A stretch of DNA of 64,000 bases from Arthrobacter sp. MAHUQ-56 (GCF_019710585.1 NZ_JAIFZQ010000008.1:248001-312000), one strand, 5' to 3'. Shown: positions 1 through 9,882, counted from the stretch's first letter. The notes: a model not told the origin generated them from the sequence alone. Program-made: numbers and translations.

Positions 1-1801
1 TGCCGGGCTCCACCTGCGAGTTCTCCACCTCGATCACTGCAGGTACCAGGCCCAGCTCCTTGAGTGCGGCCTCCGCCTCTTCCCGCGTCCGGCCGCGCAG
101 CTCCGGAACCGCCACCTTTCCGGTGGAGACCACGAGCTCGACCGTTGTTCCCACACCAACGCTCTGCCCCGGGGCAGGGCTGGTGGTGATGACGATCCCG
201 GCCGGGACGGTAGCGCTGTTCGCCGTCGTGGTGGAGGGAGCCCCCACCAGCCCCACTTGCCGCAGGATGTCGCGCGCAGCCGCTTCCGTCTTCCCTGGAA
301 GGCTGTCCGGGACCTTCACGGAGCTGGGGCCCTCGGAAATGTTCAGCACCACTTCGGCGCCGGGATCCAAGGTTGCGCCCGCCGCCGGATCTGTTCCGAT
401 GGCGGTTCCCTTGGGAACGGTGTCGTTTTGCGAGCGGGCGATCTTGGGCTTCAGGTTCGCGTTGTACAGTTCCTGCAGGGCAGCGGTCTCCGTCATGGCC
501 GTCACCGCAGGTATCTGCACCTTTGGCGGCGGCGGCGCGGGGCGGTTGACCGTGGCGTACAGCCACAGTCCGGCGCCCGCAAGCACCAGGAGCGTGAAGA
601 CCACCAGGGTGGCAATCCACGCACGACGGCGGGAATTCCGCCGGGCGTTCCGCTCACCATCCGGCCGCAGTCCAAGGGGCTCCGACTCCGCCGCGGTGCG
701 CCCGTCCAGTCCATTCGCGGGAACCAGCGGTCCGTCGTCGTCATGGAACATGGTTGCAGCGGTCAGGATGCCGGTGGGCGCATCATCCGGGACGCCGGCG
801 CCAGTGGCGGCAAGAGCCTCAGTGGCCGGGGCCGGGGGTGCGGGAACGTGGTCGTTGGGGTCGGTGGGGGCTTCCGATGCGGGAAGGGCAGGAACGGCAA
901 CTCCGGCCCGGGCGGCCCGCAGGGCGCGGCGGAAGGCAGCGGCATCCTGGAAGCGGTCATCGCGGTTCTTCTGCAGCGCCTTGGCAATCACGCTGTCCAG
1001 CGCGGGCGACACGTCAGGGTTGAGGCTGCTGGCCGGTTCCGCAATTTCGCGCACGTGCTGGTACGCCACCGACACCGGGCTGTCGCCGATGAACGGCGGC
1101 CGCGAGGTCAGCATTTCGTAGAGCAGGCAGGCGGCGGAGTAGAGGTCGCTGCGGGCGTCCACGGTTTCGCCCCGGGCCTGCTCCGGCGACAGGTATTGGG
1201 CGGTGCCCACCACCGCCTGTGTCTGGGTCATCGTGGCCGAGGAATCGGCGATGGCGCGGGCGATCCCGAAGTCCATCACTTTCACCGAATTGGTGCCCTC
1301 GCAGTACATCACGTTGGCAGGCTTGATGTCCCGGTGCACGATCCCGGCCTTGTGGCTGTACTCCAGTGCGCCGAGCACGCCCAGGCAGTAGTCGATCGCC
1401 TGCCCGATGCTTACCTCGTTCGCGCGGATCAGGTCGCGGAGGGTCCGGCCCTCCACGTATTCCATCACGATGTACGGCACGCGGACATCCTCGCCGGAGC
1501 CGTCATGGACCAGGTGCTCACCGGTGTCGAAGATGGCAACAATCGAGGGATGGTTCAGCGCAGCAACCGCCTGCGCCTCCCGCTTGAACCGGGCCTGGAA
1601 CTGGGGGTCCCTGGCCATATCCGGGCGGAGCAGCTTGATGGCGACCGTGCGTCCCAGCCGGGTGTCGGTGCCGCGGTAGACATCGGCCATGCCGCCCCGG
1701 CCAATGAGGCCGCCCAGCTCGTACCGGCCGCTCAGGATGCGCCGGTTATCCACCGGCAGGCTGTCCTCCCGGTCCAATGGTGTGCGTGGTGACTCATTCA
1801 C
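1..1801 (-). CDS. pknB: PASTA-domain Ser/Thr protein kinase PknB, C-terminus cut by window edge
   Basis: Membrane receptor-type Ser/Thr kinase that senses peptidoglycan or lipid II fragments and phosphorylates cell-division and wall-synthesis proteins. The kinase domain covers about residues 10-275, with a glycine-rich loop (GRGGMADV), the VAIK lysine near 56, HRDIKP near 155 and DFG near 177. A juxtamembrane linker is followed by one membrane helix at about 395-416. Outside the cell are PASTA repeats starting near 427, 493 and 561; the third is cut by the window edge. I chose the GTG at 1801 because GGGATC sits just upstream, 15 bases after the pknA stop; a later GTG just before DNRRILSG is possible. 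It is the last visible gene of the operon starting at 9290. The family is certain; only the end is missing. Confidence 0.95.
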   Translation of the reverse strand, partial: MNESPRTPLDREDSLPVDNRRILSGRYELGGLIGRGGMADVYRGTDTRLGRTVAIKLLRPDMARDPQFQARFKREAQAVAALNHPSIVAIFDTGEHLVHDGSGEDVRVPYIVMEYVEGRTLRDLIRANEVSIGQAIDYCLGVLGALEYSHKAGIVHRDIKPANVMYCEGTNSVKVMDFGIARAIADSSATMTQTQAVVGTAQYLSPEQARGETVDARSDLYSAACLLYEMLTSRPPFIGDSPVSVAYQHVREIAEPASSLNPDVSPALDSVIAKALQKNRDDRFQDAAAFRRALRAARAGVAVPALPASEAPTDPNDHVPAPPAPATEALAATGAGVPDDAPTGILTAATMFHDDDGPLVPANGLDGRTAAESEPLGLRPDGERNARRNSRRRAWIATLVVFTLLVLAGAGLWLYATVNRPAPPPPKVQIPAVTAMTETAALQELYNANLKPKIARSQNDTVPKGTAIGTDPAAGATLDPGAEVVLNISEGPSSVKVPDSLPGKTEAAARDILRQVGLVGAPSTTTANSATVPAGIVITTSPAPGQSVGVGTTVELVVSTGKVAVPELRGRTREEAEAALKELGLVPAVIEVENSQVEPG

Positions 1802-1816
1802 TGGTGATCCCGGCGG

Positions 1817-3541
1817 CTACGGAGTACAGGCCGGCGGCGTTCCCGGCAACTGGCCGGGGGCGCAGGTTGGCAGCGGTGAGATGGGCGTCGGCCCCGCAAC
1901 GGAAGAAGTGGTGGGTGCAGGGGTGGGGGCGGCGGTGGTAGGCGCCGGACTTGGTGCGGTGGCGTAGACGACGGTGATCTGCGAGCCCTTGGGCACCACT
2001 CCGGTGGGGTTTAGTTCCAGGACCGTTCCGGGAGCAGCAGAGCTGCTTTCCTGCGGCACGACCGTAACCGCAAGGCCCATGCCGGCAAGGGCGGACTGGA
2101 CCTGGCGGTAGTCCTTTCCAAGGTAGGCAGCCGGGATCACGTTGACCGTTTCCTGCGTGGGCGTGGGGGTCGGGGTGGGCGTCGGCGTGCTCCGGGTCTG
2201 GGTGGGTGTTGCCGACTGGGTGGTCCGTGTGGGGCTTGCCGACGTCGCCGACGCACTGCCGGTGGTGGTGCCGGACGTGGGATTGCCGGATGGCGAGAAA
2301 AGGCCCAGCTGGCTCAGGAGGAAGCCCGCCAGGGCGAACAGCAATAGCAGGATCAGCGCCACCAGCGGCCAGGTCCAGGGGCTGCGGCCCTTGCGCCGCG
2401 GCTCGTCCGCCGGCCCGTCGTCGTACGTTTCCTCTTCCTGGTCCCAGTTCTTCTCGGCCGCCATCGCGTTGGCCCGGGCAAGCGGTCCCTGGGGCGCATC
2501 CCCCTCAGCGGCGGAGGCACCTGCGGCACCCGCAGCCATCCCGGCCGCAGCACCTGCTGCCCCGGCCCCGAGCACCGGGAGGGCCGACGTGGCGGTGGGG
2601 GTGTCCCGCTGCGCGCCGATGACACCGGTGGGGGCGGTGGTGGTGTCCACCGGGGCGGTGATTGGGCCTGTGTCGGCATCAAAAAGGAGCATGCCGGGGA
2701 CGGCGGCGCGGGCGGCACCGATGTCGCCGTTGCGGATGGCTTCAGCGGCCTCGGCCAGCTTGATGGCGTTGGCCGGCCGGTCTTTTGGATCCTTGGCCAG
2801 CATGGACATCAGGAGCGCACGGACGGGGGCGGGCAATGACTCCGACAGCGGCGGCGGCGCGTCATTTACCTGGGCAAGGGCGATGGCGATTTGTGACTCA
2901 CCGGAGAAGGGCCGGTGGCCCGACAGGCACTCGTACCCGATGACGCCCAGGGAATAGATGTCGGACGAACCCGTGGCAGTCTGTCCGGTCGCCTGCTCGG
3001 GTGCAAGATACTGGGCGGTCCCCATCACCTGTCCGGTTTGCGTGAGCGGCACCTGGTCTGCCAAACGGGCAATGCCGAAGTCGGTGACCTTGACCCGTCC
3101 GTCGGGGGTGATCAGCAGGTTGCCGGGCTTCACGTCCCGGTGGACCAGGCCCTGCGCATGCGCCACCGACAACGCGCGGGCGGTCTGCGCGATGATCGAC
3201 AGCGTGCGGTCCGGCGAAAGTACCTGCTCGTGCTCAATGATGCTGCTCAGCGGCTGGCCGGGCACCAGTTCCATGACCAGGTAGGCGGAGCCCTCCTCTT
3301 CGCCGTAGTCGAAGACATTGGCAATTCCCACATGGTTCAGCAGTGCGGTGTGGCGGGCCTCCGCCCGGAAGCGCTGGAGGAAGCCGGGGTCGCCCGTGTA
3401 TTCCTCCTTCAGCACCTTGATCGCGACGATGCGGCCGAGGACGAGGTCTTTGGCTTTCCAGACTTCCCCCATGCCGCCGATCGCGATCCGTGTGGTCAGC
3501 TGGAATCTGCCGCCGAGGGTGATTCCGGTTGTAGGCCTCAC
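1817..3541 (-). CDS. pknA: Ser/Thr protein kinase PknA-type with a single PASTA domain
   Basis: Transmembrane Ser/Thr kinase of 574 residues. The kinase domain is residues 10-270: glycine loop GGMGEV, catalytic lysine K42, HRD at 134-136 and DFG at 154-156. An Ala-rich and acidic linker leads to a membrane helix at about 391-411, a Thr/Pro-rich stalk with TP repeats (about 440-463), one PASTA domain (about 464-528) and a second Pro/Thr-rich tail ending with two cysteines. Mycobacterial PknA lacks a PASTA domain, so this copy is a variant architecture. The GTG start at 3541 overlaps the pbpA stop by four bases (GTGA), implying translational coupling. Position in the operon between pbpA and pknB supports the pknA assignment. 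Confidence 0.92.
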   Translation of the reverse strand: MRPTTGITLGGRFQLTTRIAIGGMGEVWKAKDLVLGRIVAIKVLKEEYTGDPGFLQRFRAEARHTALLNHVGIANVFDYGEEEGSAYLVMELVPGQPLSSIIEHEQVLSPDRTLSIIAQTARALSVAHAQGLVHRDVKPGNLLITPDGRVKVTDFGIARLADQVPLTQTGQVMGTAQYLAPEQATGQTATGSSDIYSLGVIGYECLSGHRPFSGESQIAIALAQVNDAPPPLSESLPAPVRALLMSMLAKDPKDRPANAIKLAEAAEAIRNGDIGAARAAVPGMLLFDADTGPITAPVDTTTAPTGVIGAQRDTPTATSALPVLGAGAAGAAAGMAAGAAGASAAEGDAPQGPLARANAMAAEKNWDQEEETYDDGPADEPRRKGRSPWTWPLVALILLLLFALAGFLLSQLGLFSPSGNPTSGTTTGSASATSASPTRTTQSATPTQTRSTPTPTPTPTPTQETVNVIPAAYLGKDYRQVQSALAGMGLAVTVVPQESSSAAPGTVLELNPTGVVPKGSQITVVYATAPSPAPTTAAPTPAPTTSSVAGPTPISPLPTCAPGQLPGTPPACTP

Positions 3542-4998
3542 TTATTCAACACCGCCTCAAAAATCTTCTTCGCGTTCGGACTGGTCAGCTGTGCGCCGGT
3601 GGTGATGTTCACGCCCTCCATGACGATCGTGACACTCACCTGCGGATTGTTTGCGGGGGCAAAGCCCGTGAACCACGAGTTGTTGGTTCCGTTCCCAAGT
3701 TCTGCCGTTCCTGTCTTGCCCGCGACCTGGACGCCCGGGACCGCCGCACCCTTGGCAATGCCGTCACTGACGGCGCTGGCCATCCATTCCGTGATCTGGC
3801 TGGCGATCTGCGGGGTGGTGGACGTGCGCAGCTGCTGCGGCTGCGGTTCGTCGATCACGCGAAGGTCCGGGGAACGCAGGGTCTTGATGAGCTTCGGTTG
3901 CATCTGGACGCCGCCATTGGCGATGGCGGAGGTCATCATGTTGATCTGCAGTGGCGTAGCGCGGACGTCCTTCTGCCCGATGGCCGACTGCGCCAGTCCC
4001 GGCGCGTCCAGGTTGTCCGGGAACCCGTTGCCCTGGGCGTGGCCCAGCTTCAGCTGGTCGCCCACCTGTTCGCCGAAACCGAACTTCTTGGCCTGCTCGG
4101 CGATCGCGTTGCGGCCAAGGTCCAGCGCAATGCTGGCGAAGGGCGTGTTGCAGGACTGCTGGAGGGCGAAGGCAAAGCCCGCCGTGTCCCGGGTGTAGCA
4201 GTTGCCGCCCGCGTAGTTGGGCAGCTTGTACTGGATCCCGTCGAAGGGCATCTCGGCAGGGTTCGGCAGCACGCTGTCCTTGTTGTACTTCCCGGAGGCA
4301 AGCGCAGCCGCGGTGTCCACGAGTTTGAAGACGGAACCGGGGGCCAGCAGTTCACCGGTGGGCCCGCTGACGTTCTGGTTCAAATTGATGCCCGGCACCT
4401 TCACCAGCTCGTTGATATTGGCGCTCTCGGCTGCCGCATCCTGGGTGGCCACGAGGTTCGGGTTGTAGGACGGCTTGGACACCATGGCCAGGATGGCCCC
4501 GGTCTTGGGGTTCGTCACCACGATCGAGCCGCGCTGGCCGTCGGGGATCAGGTTGTAGGCAAGCTGCTGGATCTGGGGATCGATGGTGAGTTCCACCGAC
4601 GCGCCCTTGGGCTGGTTCCCGAGGAAGAGCTGCCCCACGCGGTCCAGGAACAACTGGTCGGAGTCTCCGGCCAGCTCGGAGCCCATGCTTTGCTCCAGGC
4701 CGGTGGCGCCGTAGTTCTTGGAGAAGTAGCCGGTGAGCCCGGCATACAGTTCCGGCTGCGGGTACGTGCGCTGGAACTTGCACGTCTCGGAGCCGGTCTC
4801 CACCGACTCGGCCACTGGGCTTCCGCCAACGATGATGGCGCCACGGTCATTGCAGTAATTCTGCAGGATGGCGCGCTGGTTCAGCGGATTGGTCTTGAGA
4901 TCGTCCGCTCCCACTACCTGTACAAAACTGATGGCGCCGAAGAGCAGCGCGAACATGGCGACGGCCGCCACCCACGAGTGCCTGATTGCCTGGTTCAC
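3538..4998 (-). CDS. pbpA: class B penicillin-binding protein (PbpA, transpeptidase)
   Basis: Peptidoglycan D,D-transpeptidase of 486 residues acting outside the membrane with the SEDS polymerase encoded next to it. An N-terminal anchor helix covers residues 9-29. The transpeptidase motifs are all present: SVFK with the acyl-acceptor Ser222 and Lys225, SCN at 282-284 and KTGTAE at 428-433. Length and motif spacing fit actinobacterial PbpA. The GTG at 4998 overlaps the rodA stop by four bases, and the 3' end overlaps the pknA start in the same way, so it is translationally coupled on both sides. In mycobacteria PbpA is a substrate of PknB; that link here is inferred from conserved gene order. 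Confidence 0.95.
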   Translation of the reverse strand: MNQAIRHSWVAAVAMFALLFGAISFVQVVGADDLKTNPLNQRAILQNYCNDRGAIIVGGSPVAESVETGSETCKFQRTYPQPELYAGLTGYFSKNYGATGLEQSMGSELAGDSDQLFLDRVGQLFLGNQPKGASVELTIDPQIQQLAYNLIPDGQRGSIVVTNPKTGAILAMVSKPSYNPNLVATQDAAAESANINELVKVPGINLNQNVSGPTGELLAPGSVFKLVDTAAALASGKYNKDSVLPNPAEMPFDGIQYKLPNYAGGNCYTRDTAGFAFALQQSCNTPFASIALDLGRNAIAEQAKKFGFGEQVGDQLKLGHAQGNGFPDNLDAPGLAQSAIGQKDVRATPLQINMMTSAIANGGVQMQPKLIKTLRSPDLRVIDEPQPQQLRTSTTPQIASQITEWMASAVSDGIAKGAAVPGVQVAGKTGTAELGNGTNNSWFTGFAPANNPQVSVTIVMEGVNITTGAQLTSPNAKKIFEAVLNK

Positions 4999-6383
4999 GC
5001 CTGCTTCACCACCTCGGTTGGAGTGTCAATGCCGGTTGCCGCTGCAGCCCCCGCCGGAGGCAGCGGGGTGGTGTCCACCGGGCCGCGGGCAGCATGGGAG
5101 ATCAACAGGAGCAGTCCCACGATGATCCAGTTGGCCAGCAGCGAGGAGCCGCCGGCGGCCAGGAACGGCGTGGTGAGGCCGGTCAAAGGGATGAGCCGGG
5201 TGACGCCGCCGATGACCACGAAGCATTGCAGGGCCACCGCGAAGGACAGGCCGCAGGCGAGCAGTTTTCCGAAGGCGTCACGCGTGCCCAGGGCGGCGCG
5301 GAATCCACGGGTGAAGAAGAGCAGGTAGAGCAGGACGACGGCGAACAGCCCGATCAGGCCCAGTTCCTCGCCGAGTGAGGCGATGATCATGTCGCTGTTG
5401 GCAAACGGCACCAAGTCCGGACGGCCCTGGCCGAGGCCGGTTCCCACCAGCCCGCCATTGGCCATGCCAAAGAGTCCTTCGATGACCTGCCGGCTGCCGG
5501 TTTCGTAGACTTCGGGCGAAAAAGCATTGAGCCAGCCGTAGACGCGCTGCTGGACATGGGAGAACACCTGGGCTGCCACGAAGCCGCCGCCAAGGATCAG
5601 GGCAAGGCCGATGACCACCCAGCTGATGCGGCTGGTGGCCACGTAGATCATGACGATGAAGAGACCGAAGAACAGCACGGAGGAGCCCAGGTCGCGCTGG
5701 AAAATAAGGACACCGATGCTGACCAGCCAGGCGGTGATCATGGGTCCCATGTCCTTGAACCGGGGAAACTGCAGGGGGCCGACCTTGCGGCCGGCCAGCA
5801 GGATGAGGTCCCGGTTGGAGGAAAGATACCCGGCAAAGAATATGGCCAGCGTAATCTTGGCGACCTCGCCCGGCTGGAACGTCATGGGCCCGAACCGGAT
5901 CCACACGCGGGCACCAAGGATTTCCCCGGCGCTGATTCCGGGGACAAGTGGCAGGACCAGCAGCAAGGCGCTGGCAGCAAGGGATATGAAGGTGAACCGG
6001 CGCAGCACGCGGTGGTCCTTGAGGAAGAACACGACGGCGATTGCCACGGCCATGGCGACCAGGGTCCACCGGAGCTGGTTGTTGCCTGTGTCGTCGCCGG
6101 GAGCGTCGAGCCGGTGGATCATCGCAAGGCCCAGGCCGTTGAGGGCCACCACGATGGGAAGTATTACGGGGTCGGCATATTTGGCACGGAACCGGAGGAC
6201 GGCGTGGAAGGCCAGCGCGGCTGCCGCCAGCAGGCTGGACTGGAACCAGAAGTCTGAATCGAACGCCTTCTCCGCGTCGACACCCACCAGCATGTTGGCG
6301 CCGATCCCCACGGCCAGGGCGAGGATCAGCAGCGCGAGCTCCACGTTGCGGCGAGGCTTGGGCATGGTGTTTACCTGGCTCAT
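4995..6383 (-). CDS. rodA: SEDS-family peptidoglycan glycosyltransferase RodA/FtsW
   Basis: Polytopic membrane protein of 462 residues in the FtsW/RodA/SpoVE family, which polymerises lipid II into glycan strands with a class B PBP partner. Hydrophobic segments fill the protein, and the family motifs are visible, including the DLGSS segment after FQRD and GQGRPDLVPFANSDMI followed by GEELGLIG. The frame stays open upstream, but the ATG at 6383 makes an ATGA overlap with the pstP stop and gives the start MSQVNTMPKPRRN, so I prefer it over the longer reading. Adjacency to pbpA suggests they form the polymerase-transpeptidase pair. Called rodA from this operon position; ftsW is the alternative name. 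Confidence 0.94.
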   Translation of the reverse strand: MSQVNTMPKPRRNVELALLILALAVGIGANMLVGVDAEKAFDSDFWFQSSLLAAAALAFHAVLRFRAKYADPVILPIVVALNGLGLAMIHRLDAPGDDTGNNQLRWTLVAMAVAIAVVFFLKDHRVLRRFTFISLAASALLLVLPLVPGISAGEILGARVWIRFGPMTFQPGEVAKITLAIFFAGYLSSNRDLILLAGRKVGPLQFPRFKDMGPMITAWLVSIGVLIFQRDLGSSVLFFGLFIVMIYVATSRISWVVIGLALILGGGFVAAQVFSHVQQRVYGWLNAFSPEVYETGSRQVIEGLFGMANGGLVGTGLGQGRPDLVPFANSDMIIASLGEELGLIGLFAVVLLYLLFFTRGFRAALGTRDAFGKLLACGLSFAVALQCFVVIGGVTRLIPLTGLTTPFLAAGGSSLLANWIIVGLLLLISHAARGPVDTTPLPPAGAAAATGIDTPTEVVKQA

Positions 6384-8074
6384 TTGGCCGCCTCGCAGGT
6401 GATGGTAGGTGTGGGGGAAGGAGTCGGTGCCGGCGTGGCGGAGGCATCCGGAGCGGGCGGCGGCGCGGCGCTGGCTGCCGGGGAGGCCCCGGCTGACGCG
6501 GAGGCCGACGGCGTGGGGCATTCCTGCTCCGGCGAGGTGGTTCCCGTAAGTTCCAGGTTCTTCACGATCCGCTGTGCATCGTAAAGATCGTTGGCGGGCA
6601 CCGTCTGGCGGACGCGCTGCTGGGAGAACGGTGGAAGCGAATCCATCCGGATCTCCGTCACGGCTTCGAGGGAGGAAAGCTGGATGGGGCCCAGCCGTTG
6701 GGAAACACCGTTATAGATGGCCACCCGGGAATCAAACTCGCCGATGTAATAGCGGGTCTGGGTCCACGCGTACCCAAGCCAAAGGCCCACGGCCACCACC
6801 ACGAGTACCGCTGCGGCGATGGACCATGCCACCCAACGCCGCGGACGCAGCGGCACCAGGGCATCGGCGGGGTCGCCGGCGGGTTCGGCCTTGTGCGTGA
6901 GGAGGGTGGCTGCACGCCGGGCCACGGTGCGGCCGGCAACGGTGGGGATGGAGCCGGATTCGGCAGCCGCAGCTGCAGCACCGACAAGATGGTGCGGGCG
7001 GGAGGCCAGTTCTTCCCGCAGGACCTCGGCGGAGAGATGCTCACCGAGGTGGGGATCGGTGCTGCCGGGTTCCGATGAACCGGAATCCCCGCCCTTGCCG
7101 GGCGCGGCGTCCGCGGTTTCCTGGCCGGAGGGTTCGGCGGACTTCTCCGCGTCGCCCGTCGCTTGGTCTGCCGGCTTCCGGCCACCCGCCGGTCCCGCCG
7201 CAGTGTCCTTCGTGGCGGGCGGCACCTCCGCCGCGGCAGCGGGCTTGCTGCCCTGCACAGGCGCAATGATCTCGACGGCGGCCGTGCTGACGTCGTCGGG
7301 CGTTTCTTCGGCGATGTCCACCATTACCACGGTGACGTTGTCCGGGGCTCCCGCTTCAAGCGTCAGTTCCACCAGTGTCTCAGCGCACTCTGCCAGGTCC
7401 CTGGTCTCCCGGACCGTCCGCTCCACGGCGTGCCCGGCGACGTAGTTAAGCCCGTCGGAGCAGAGGAGCCAGCGGTCTCCCCGCTTCACGTCCAGCGTGT
7501 CCAGGTCCAGTTCAGGGCTGGCGTCGACGTCGCCCAGGACGCGCATCAGGACGTTCTTGTGCGGATGCGTCTCGGCTTCCTCAGGCTTGAGCCGGCCTTC
7601 GTCGATCAGGCGCTGGACGAAGGTGTGGTCCACGCTGATCTGCTTGAATTCGCCGTCCCGGAGGCGGTAGGCACGGGAATCACCGATGTGTGCGAAGTGC
7701 AGCTTCCCTTCCGCCAGCAGGAGGGCTGTGACGGTGGTTCCCATCCCGGCCAGTTTGGGATTGATGTGCACAAGCTCGGAGAGCAGGGAGTTCGCGGTCT
7801 GGATCTCGTCAGCGAGGGTGGTGGAGGCGTCGCCTTCGTAGTCCGCCCGGTCCAGGTGGATCATGTCCAGGACCGTGGCCGCGGAAGCCACGTCACCGCC
7901 CGCGTGGCCGCCCATGCCATCGGCCACCACGGCGAGATGGCGGCCCGCATAGGCCGAATCATCGTTCTTCGAGCGGATCCGGCCCACGTGGGAGCGCGCC
8001 GCGAAGCGCATGATAAGGGGCCGCTCTCCGGGCTTGGATCCGGGTGCGGGGTTCTCGGTGGCCGCCACGGTCAC
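6380..8074 (-). CDS. pstP: PP2C-family Ser/Thr phosphatase PstP
   Basis: Metal-dependent protein phosphatase, 564 residues, that reverses phosphorylation by PknA and PknB. The PP2C domain is at about residues 22-255 with the metal-binding motif ADGMGGHAGGD (first Asp at 52), GMGTTV, HIGDSRAY and CSDGL. A low-complexity linker is followed by a membrane helix at about 413-436 and a 127-residue extracellular part ending in a Pro/Ala/Ser/Thr-rich tail. The start is GTG at 8074, overlapping the fhaB stop as GTGA. The gene order fhaB-pstP-rodA-pbpA-pknA-pknB is the standard actinobacterial one. Confidence 0.95.
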   Translation of the reverse strand: MTVAATENPAPGSKPGERPLIMRFAARSHVGRIRSKNDDSAYAGRHLAVVADGMGGHAGGDVASAATVLDMIHLDRADYEGDASTTLADEIQTANSLLSELVHINPKLAGMGTTVTALLLAEGKLHFAHIGDSRAYRLRDGEFKQISVDHTFVQRLIDEGRLKPEEAETHPHKNVLMRVLGDVDASPELDLDTLDVKRGDRWLLCSDGLNYVAGHAVERTVRETRDLAECAETLVELTLEAGAPDNVTVVMVDIAEETPDDVSTAAVEIIAPVQGSKPAAAAEVPPATKDTAAGPAGGRKPADQATGDAEKSAEPSGQETADAAPGKGGDSGSSEPGSTDPHLGEHLSAEVLREELASRPHHLVGAAAAAAESGSIPTVAGRTVARRAATLLTHKAEPAGDPADALVPLRPRRWVAWSIAAAVLVVVAVGLWLGYAWTQTRYYIGEFDSRVAIYNGVSQRLGPIQLSSLEAVTEIRMDSLPPFSQQRVRQTVPANDLYDAQRIVKNLELTGTTSPEQECPTPSASASAGASPAASAAPPPAPDASATPAPTPSPTPTITCEAAK

Positions 8075-8553
8075 GGCCTCAATTCAATGACCGTCTTGCC
8101 GATTCTTACGGGCACCCCTGGCTCGACCGGCAGGGCACGGGTAAGTTGCTGGTCTCCCAGATAGGTTCCGTTGGTGGAGCCGAGGTCCTCGATGAACCAG
8201 CGGCTGCCCTGGGGAAAGAGCCTGGCGTGACGGCCGGAGGCATAGTCGTCCTCCAGCACGAGGGTTGCTTCCTGGGCTCGCCCCAGCAGGATTGGGCTCG
8301 CGGCCAGCGGAAGGGTCCTGCCCTTGAGCGGGCCTTCCACCACCACCAGTTGCCGGGCCTGCTGCTTCACGGGCGTCTGCGGCGGTTCGGCAAGTTCCGG
8401 GTTACGCCGCACCTGGCGCGCGGACGGGGCGCCCGCTGCTGCCTTGCGGCCCACCATGAGGTCGCGCCGCATGGCGGAGACGATGCTGAAGATGAGCACC
8501 CAGAGGAGCAGCAGGAAGCCAAACCGCAGGGCGGTGATGGTCAGGTCGCTCAT
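8071..8553 (-). CDS. fhaB: membrane-anchored FHA domain protein FhaB (FipA)
   Basis: Phosphothreonine-binding adaptor of 160 residues. One N-terminal membrane helix (about 9-27) anchors it, followed by a basic linker and a C-terminal FHA domain from about residue 80, with GRA near its start, SGRH in the middle and the LGSTNGTYLG loop. FHA domains bind phosphorylated Thr on kinases or their substrates. The homologous FipA links PknA signalling to septum formation in mycobacteria; that role is known for the family, not shown here. The ATG at 8553 overlaps the fhaA stop (ATGA). Confidence 0.95.
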   Translation of the reverse strand: MSDLTITALRFGFLLLLWVLIFSIVSAMRRDLMVGRKAAAGAPSARQVRRNPELAEPPQTPVKQQARQLVVVEGPLKGRTLPLAASPILLGRAQEATLVLEDDYASGRHARLFPQGSRWFIEDLGSTNGTYLGDQQLTRALPVEPGVPVRIGKTVIELRP

Positions 8554-9290
8554 GCGTGGCCACCCGGGCTCGCGGGAAGCAGGCGGAAGATGATCTTTGT
8601 CCGTCCCATCGTGATGGTGGAGCCGTCAGTGAGCTCAGTACTTCCCGAAACCCGCTGGCCGTTGACGTAGCTGCCGTTGGTGGAGCCGAGGTCCACGGCG
8701 CTGGTAACGCCGTTGTCCGTGCGGATCTCGAGGTGGCGGCGGGATACGCCGGTGTCTTCGACGTGGATGTCGGCCTCCGAGGACCGGCCGAGGATGATGG
8801 AGGGCGCGTTCAGCGAATAGCGCTGCCCTTCGATGTCCAACACCGGCTGAAGCCTGACCGGCCGGCGGTTTGGTGCCGCTGGCACGTTGGGCCGGGGCTG
8901 GGCGGCCCCGCTGCCCTGCGACTTTTCGGTGGCGGAGGCAATCTCGAAATCCCCGGCCCGCAGCCCGCTATCGCGGCGGAAAGAGATCCGGACTGGTCCC
9001 TGCAGCGTGTACCCCTGGCCGCGGACGTGGTTGATCACCACGTCGCAAAGTTCCTCGGCCAGGGGGGTTCCCCATTCCTGGGCACGCTTGAAGTCGTCAT
9101 CGCTGAGCTGGACGTCGAAAACATTCGGCACGAGGGTGCGTCCGGCGGATACGGTGAGGGCCTTGTGGTCCACTTCCCGGCGGAGCCTGCTGGCGACCTC
9201 CACGGGTTCAACCTGGGCCTTGGACCCGGTGGAGAAGACACCGCGGACGGCCTTTTCAATGCCGCGTTCCACTTTGTCAAGCAGACCCAT
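8550..9290 (-). CDS. fhaA: FHA domain protein FhaA with DUF3662 N-terminus
   Basis: First gene of the wall-signalling operon, 246 residues. The N-terminal DUF3662 domain (MGLLDKVERGIEKAV to about residue 115) is joined by a short linker to a C-terminal FHA domain (about 165-240) containing ILGRSSEADI, SRRHLEI and DLGSTNGSYVNG. The family is cytoplasmic; in mycobacteria FhaA binds the phosphorylated pseudokinase domain of MviN and modulates wall synthesis. The ATG at 9290 has a strong ribosome site (AAAGGAGAAGG) six to ten bases upstream, so I prefer it over an open frame extending to 9554 that has no such site. Confidence 0.95.
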   Translation of the reverse strand: MGLLDKVERGIEKAVRGVFSTGSKAQVEPVEVASRLRREVDHKALTVSAGRTLVPNVFDVQLSDDDFKRAQEWGTPLAEELCDVVINHVRGQGYTLQGPVRISFRRDSGLRAGDFEIASATEKSQGSGAAQPRPNVPAAPNRRPVRLQPVLDIEGQRYSLNAPSIILGRSSEADIHVEDTGVSRRHLEIRTDNGVTSAVDLGSTNGSYVNGQRVSGSTELTDGSTITMGRTKIIFRLLPASPGGHA

Positions 9291-9663
9291 GGTCCTTCTC
9301 CTTTCCCCCCGGCTCCGGGGCAGTATCCGTTGGGGGCCAGCACCTGCATGGCAGTCCGACACCGTGCGGTGTCCCTGCAGGCGGCAGCCACTCTTACATC
9401 CGATACTACTGTCCAGCCCTGTGAATGGCCTTAATCCGCAACGGGCACGCATTGGTAAAGGTTCGGATACATCTGGCTTCCAGGGGGTCCTGCGGGCATG
9501 CGGCGCGTGGCTGCGGGCACGGATTCCATCCTGTTTCCACGGGGTGCCGGACACCTCCCGGCGGCCGATTGGTAATTTGCCGCAGATGTCCGTTATGCTT
9601 GATCTCGCTGCTTTTACGAGGCGCGGAACCGGGAAACCGGGCCGGCTGAGTGGAAGAAGTTGC
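9291..9663. other. 373-base divergent intergenic region, fhaA operon and tRNA-Leu promoters
   Basis: No convincing gene is seen here. On the minus strand a TAGTAT hexamer at 9408-9403 is the best -10 candidate for the fhaA operon and would leave a leader of about 105 bases. On the plus strand TTGGTA (9569-9574) and TATGCT (9594-9599), 19 bases apart, are the best candidate for the tRNA-Leu promoter. Both are by-eye matches. Short open frames in this stretch lack ribosome sites and have arginine/proline-rich shadow composition. Confidence 0.45.
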
Positions 9664-9746
9664 GCGCGAGTGGCGGAACGGCAGACGCGCTGGCTTCAGG
9701 TGCCAGTGTCCGAAAGGGCGTGGGGGTTCAAATCCCCCCTCGCGCA
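9664..9746 (+). tRNA. tRNA-Leu (anticodon CAG)
   Basis: Full cloverleaf by eye. The acceptor stem GCGCGAG pairs with CTCGCGC, the anticodon stem CTGGC/GCCAG encloses the loop TTCAGGT with anticodon CAG, and the T stem GGGGG/CCCCC encloses TTCAAAT. A long variable arm (TGTCCGAAAGGGCGT region) marks it as a class II tRNA. The discriminator base is A at 9746. The 3' CCA is not encoded; the next bases are CGC. It reads CUG leucine codons, which are abundant in GC-rich actinobacterial genes. Confidence 0.97.
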
Positions 9747-9753
9747 CGCACAT

Positions 9754-9787
9754 AAAAGAGCCCCGGTCTTCGGATCGGGGCTCTTTT
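9754..9787 (+). terminator. rho-independent terminator after tRNA-Leu
   Basis: A stem of AAAAGAGCCCCG with CGGGGCTCTTTT around a ten-base loop, ending in TTTT, lies eight bases past the tRNA. The A-run on the left arm makes it usable in both directions. Confidence 0.85.
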
Positions 9788-9882
9788 GCGTTTGCATCCT
9801 CGGTCAGTGGCTTGTTCGCGGATCAGGTGCCTAGAAGGCTGGGTTTCGCGAACAAGGTGAGGAGGCGACGGCGGCCGGGGGC

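Noticed and set aside
13..24. Possible additional start or frameshift near the left edge of pknB
   Set aside because: The PASTA reading is continuous to the first base; the gene is simply cut by the window.
60..1121. Long plus-strand open frames opposite pknB and pknA (also opposite rodA, pstP and fhaA)
   Set aside because: They are shadows of high-GC genes: Arg/Gly/Pro-rich, no motifs, no ribosome sites and fully covered by well-recognised minus-strand genes.
8550..9554. Longer fhaA reading from 9554
   Set aside because: The extra segment has shadow-like composition, while the ATG at 9290 has a strong ribosome site and the standard family start MGLLDKVERG.
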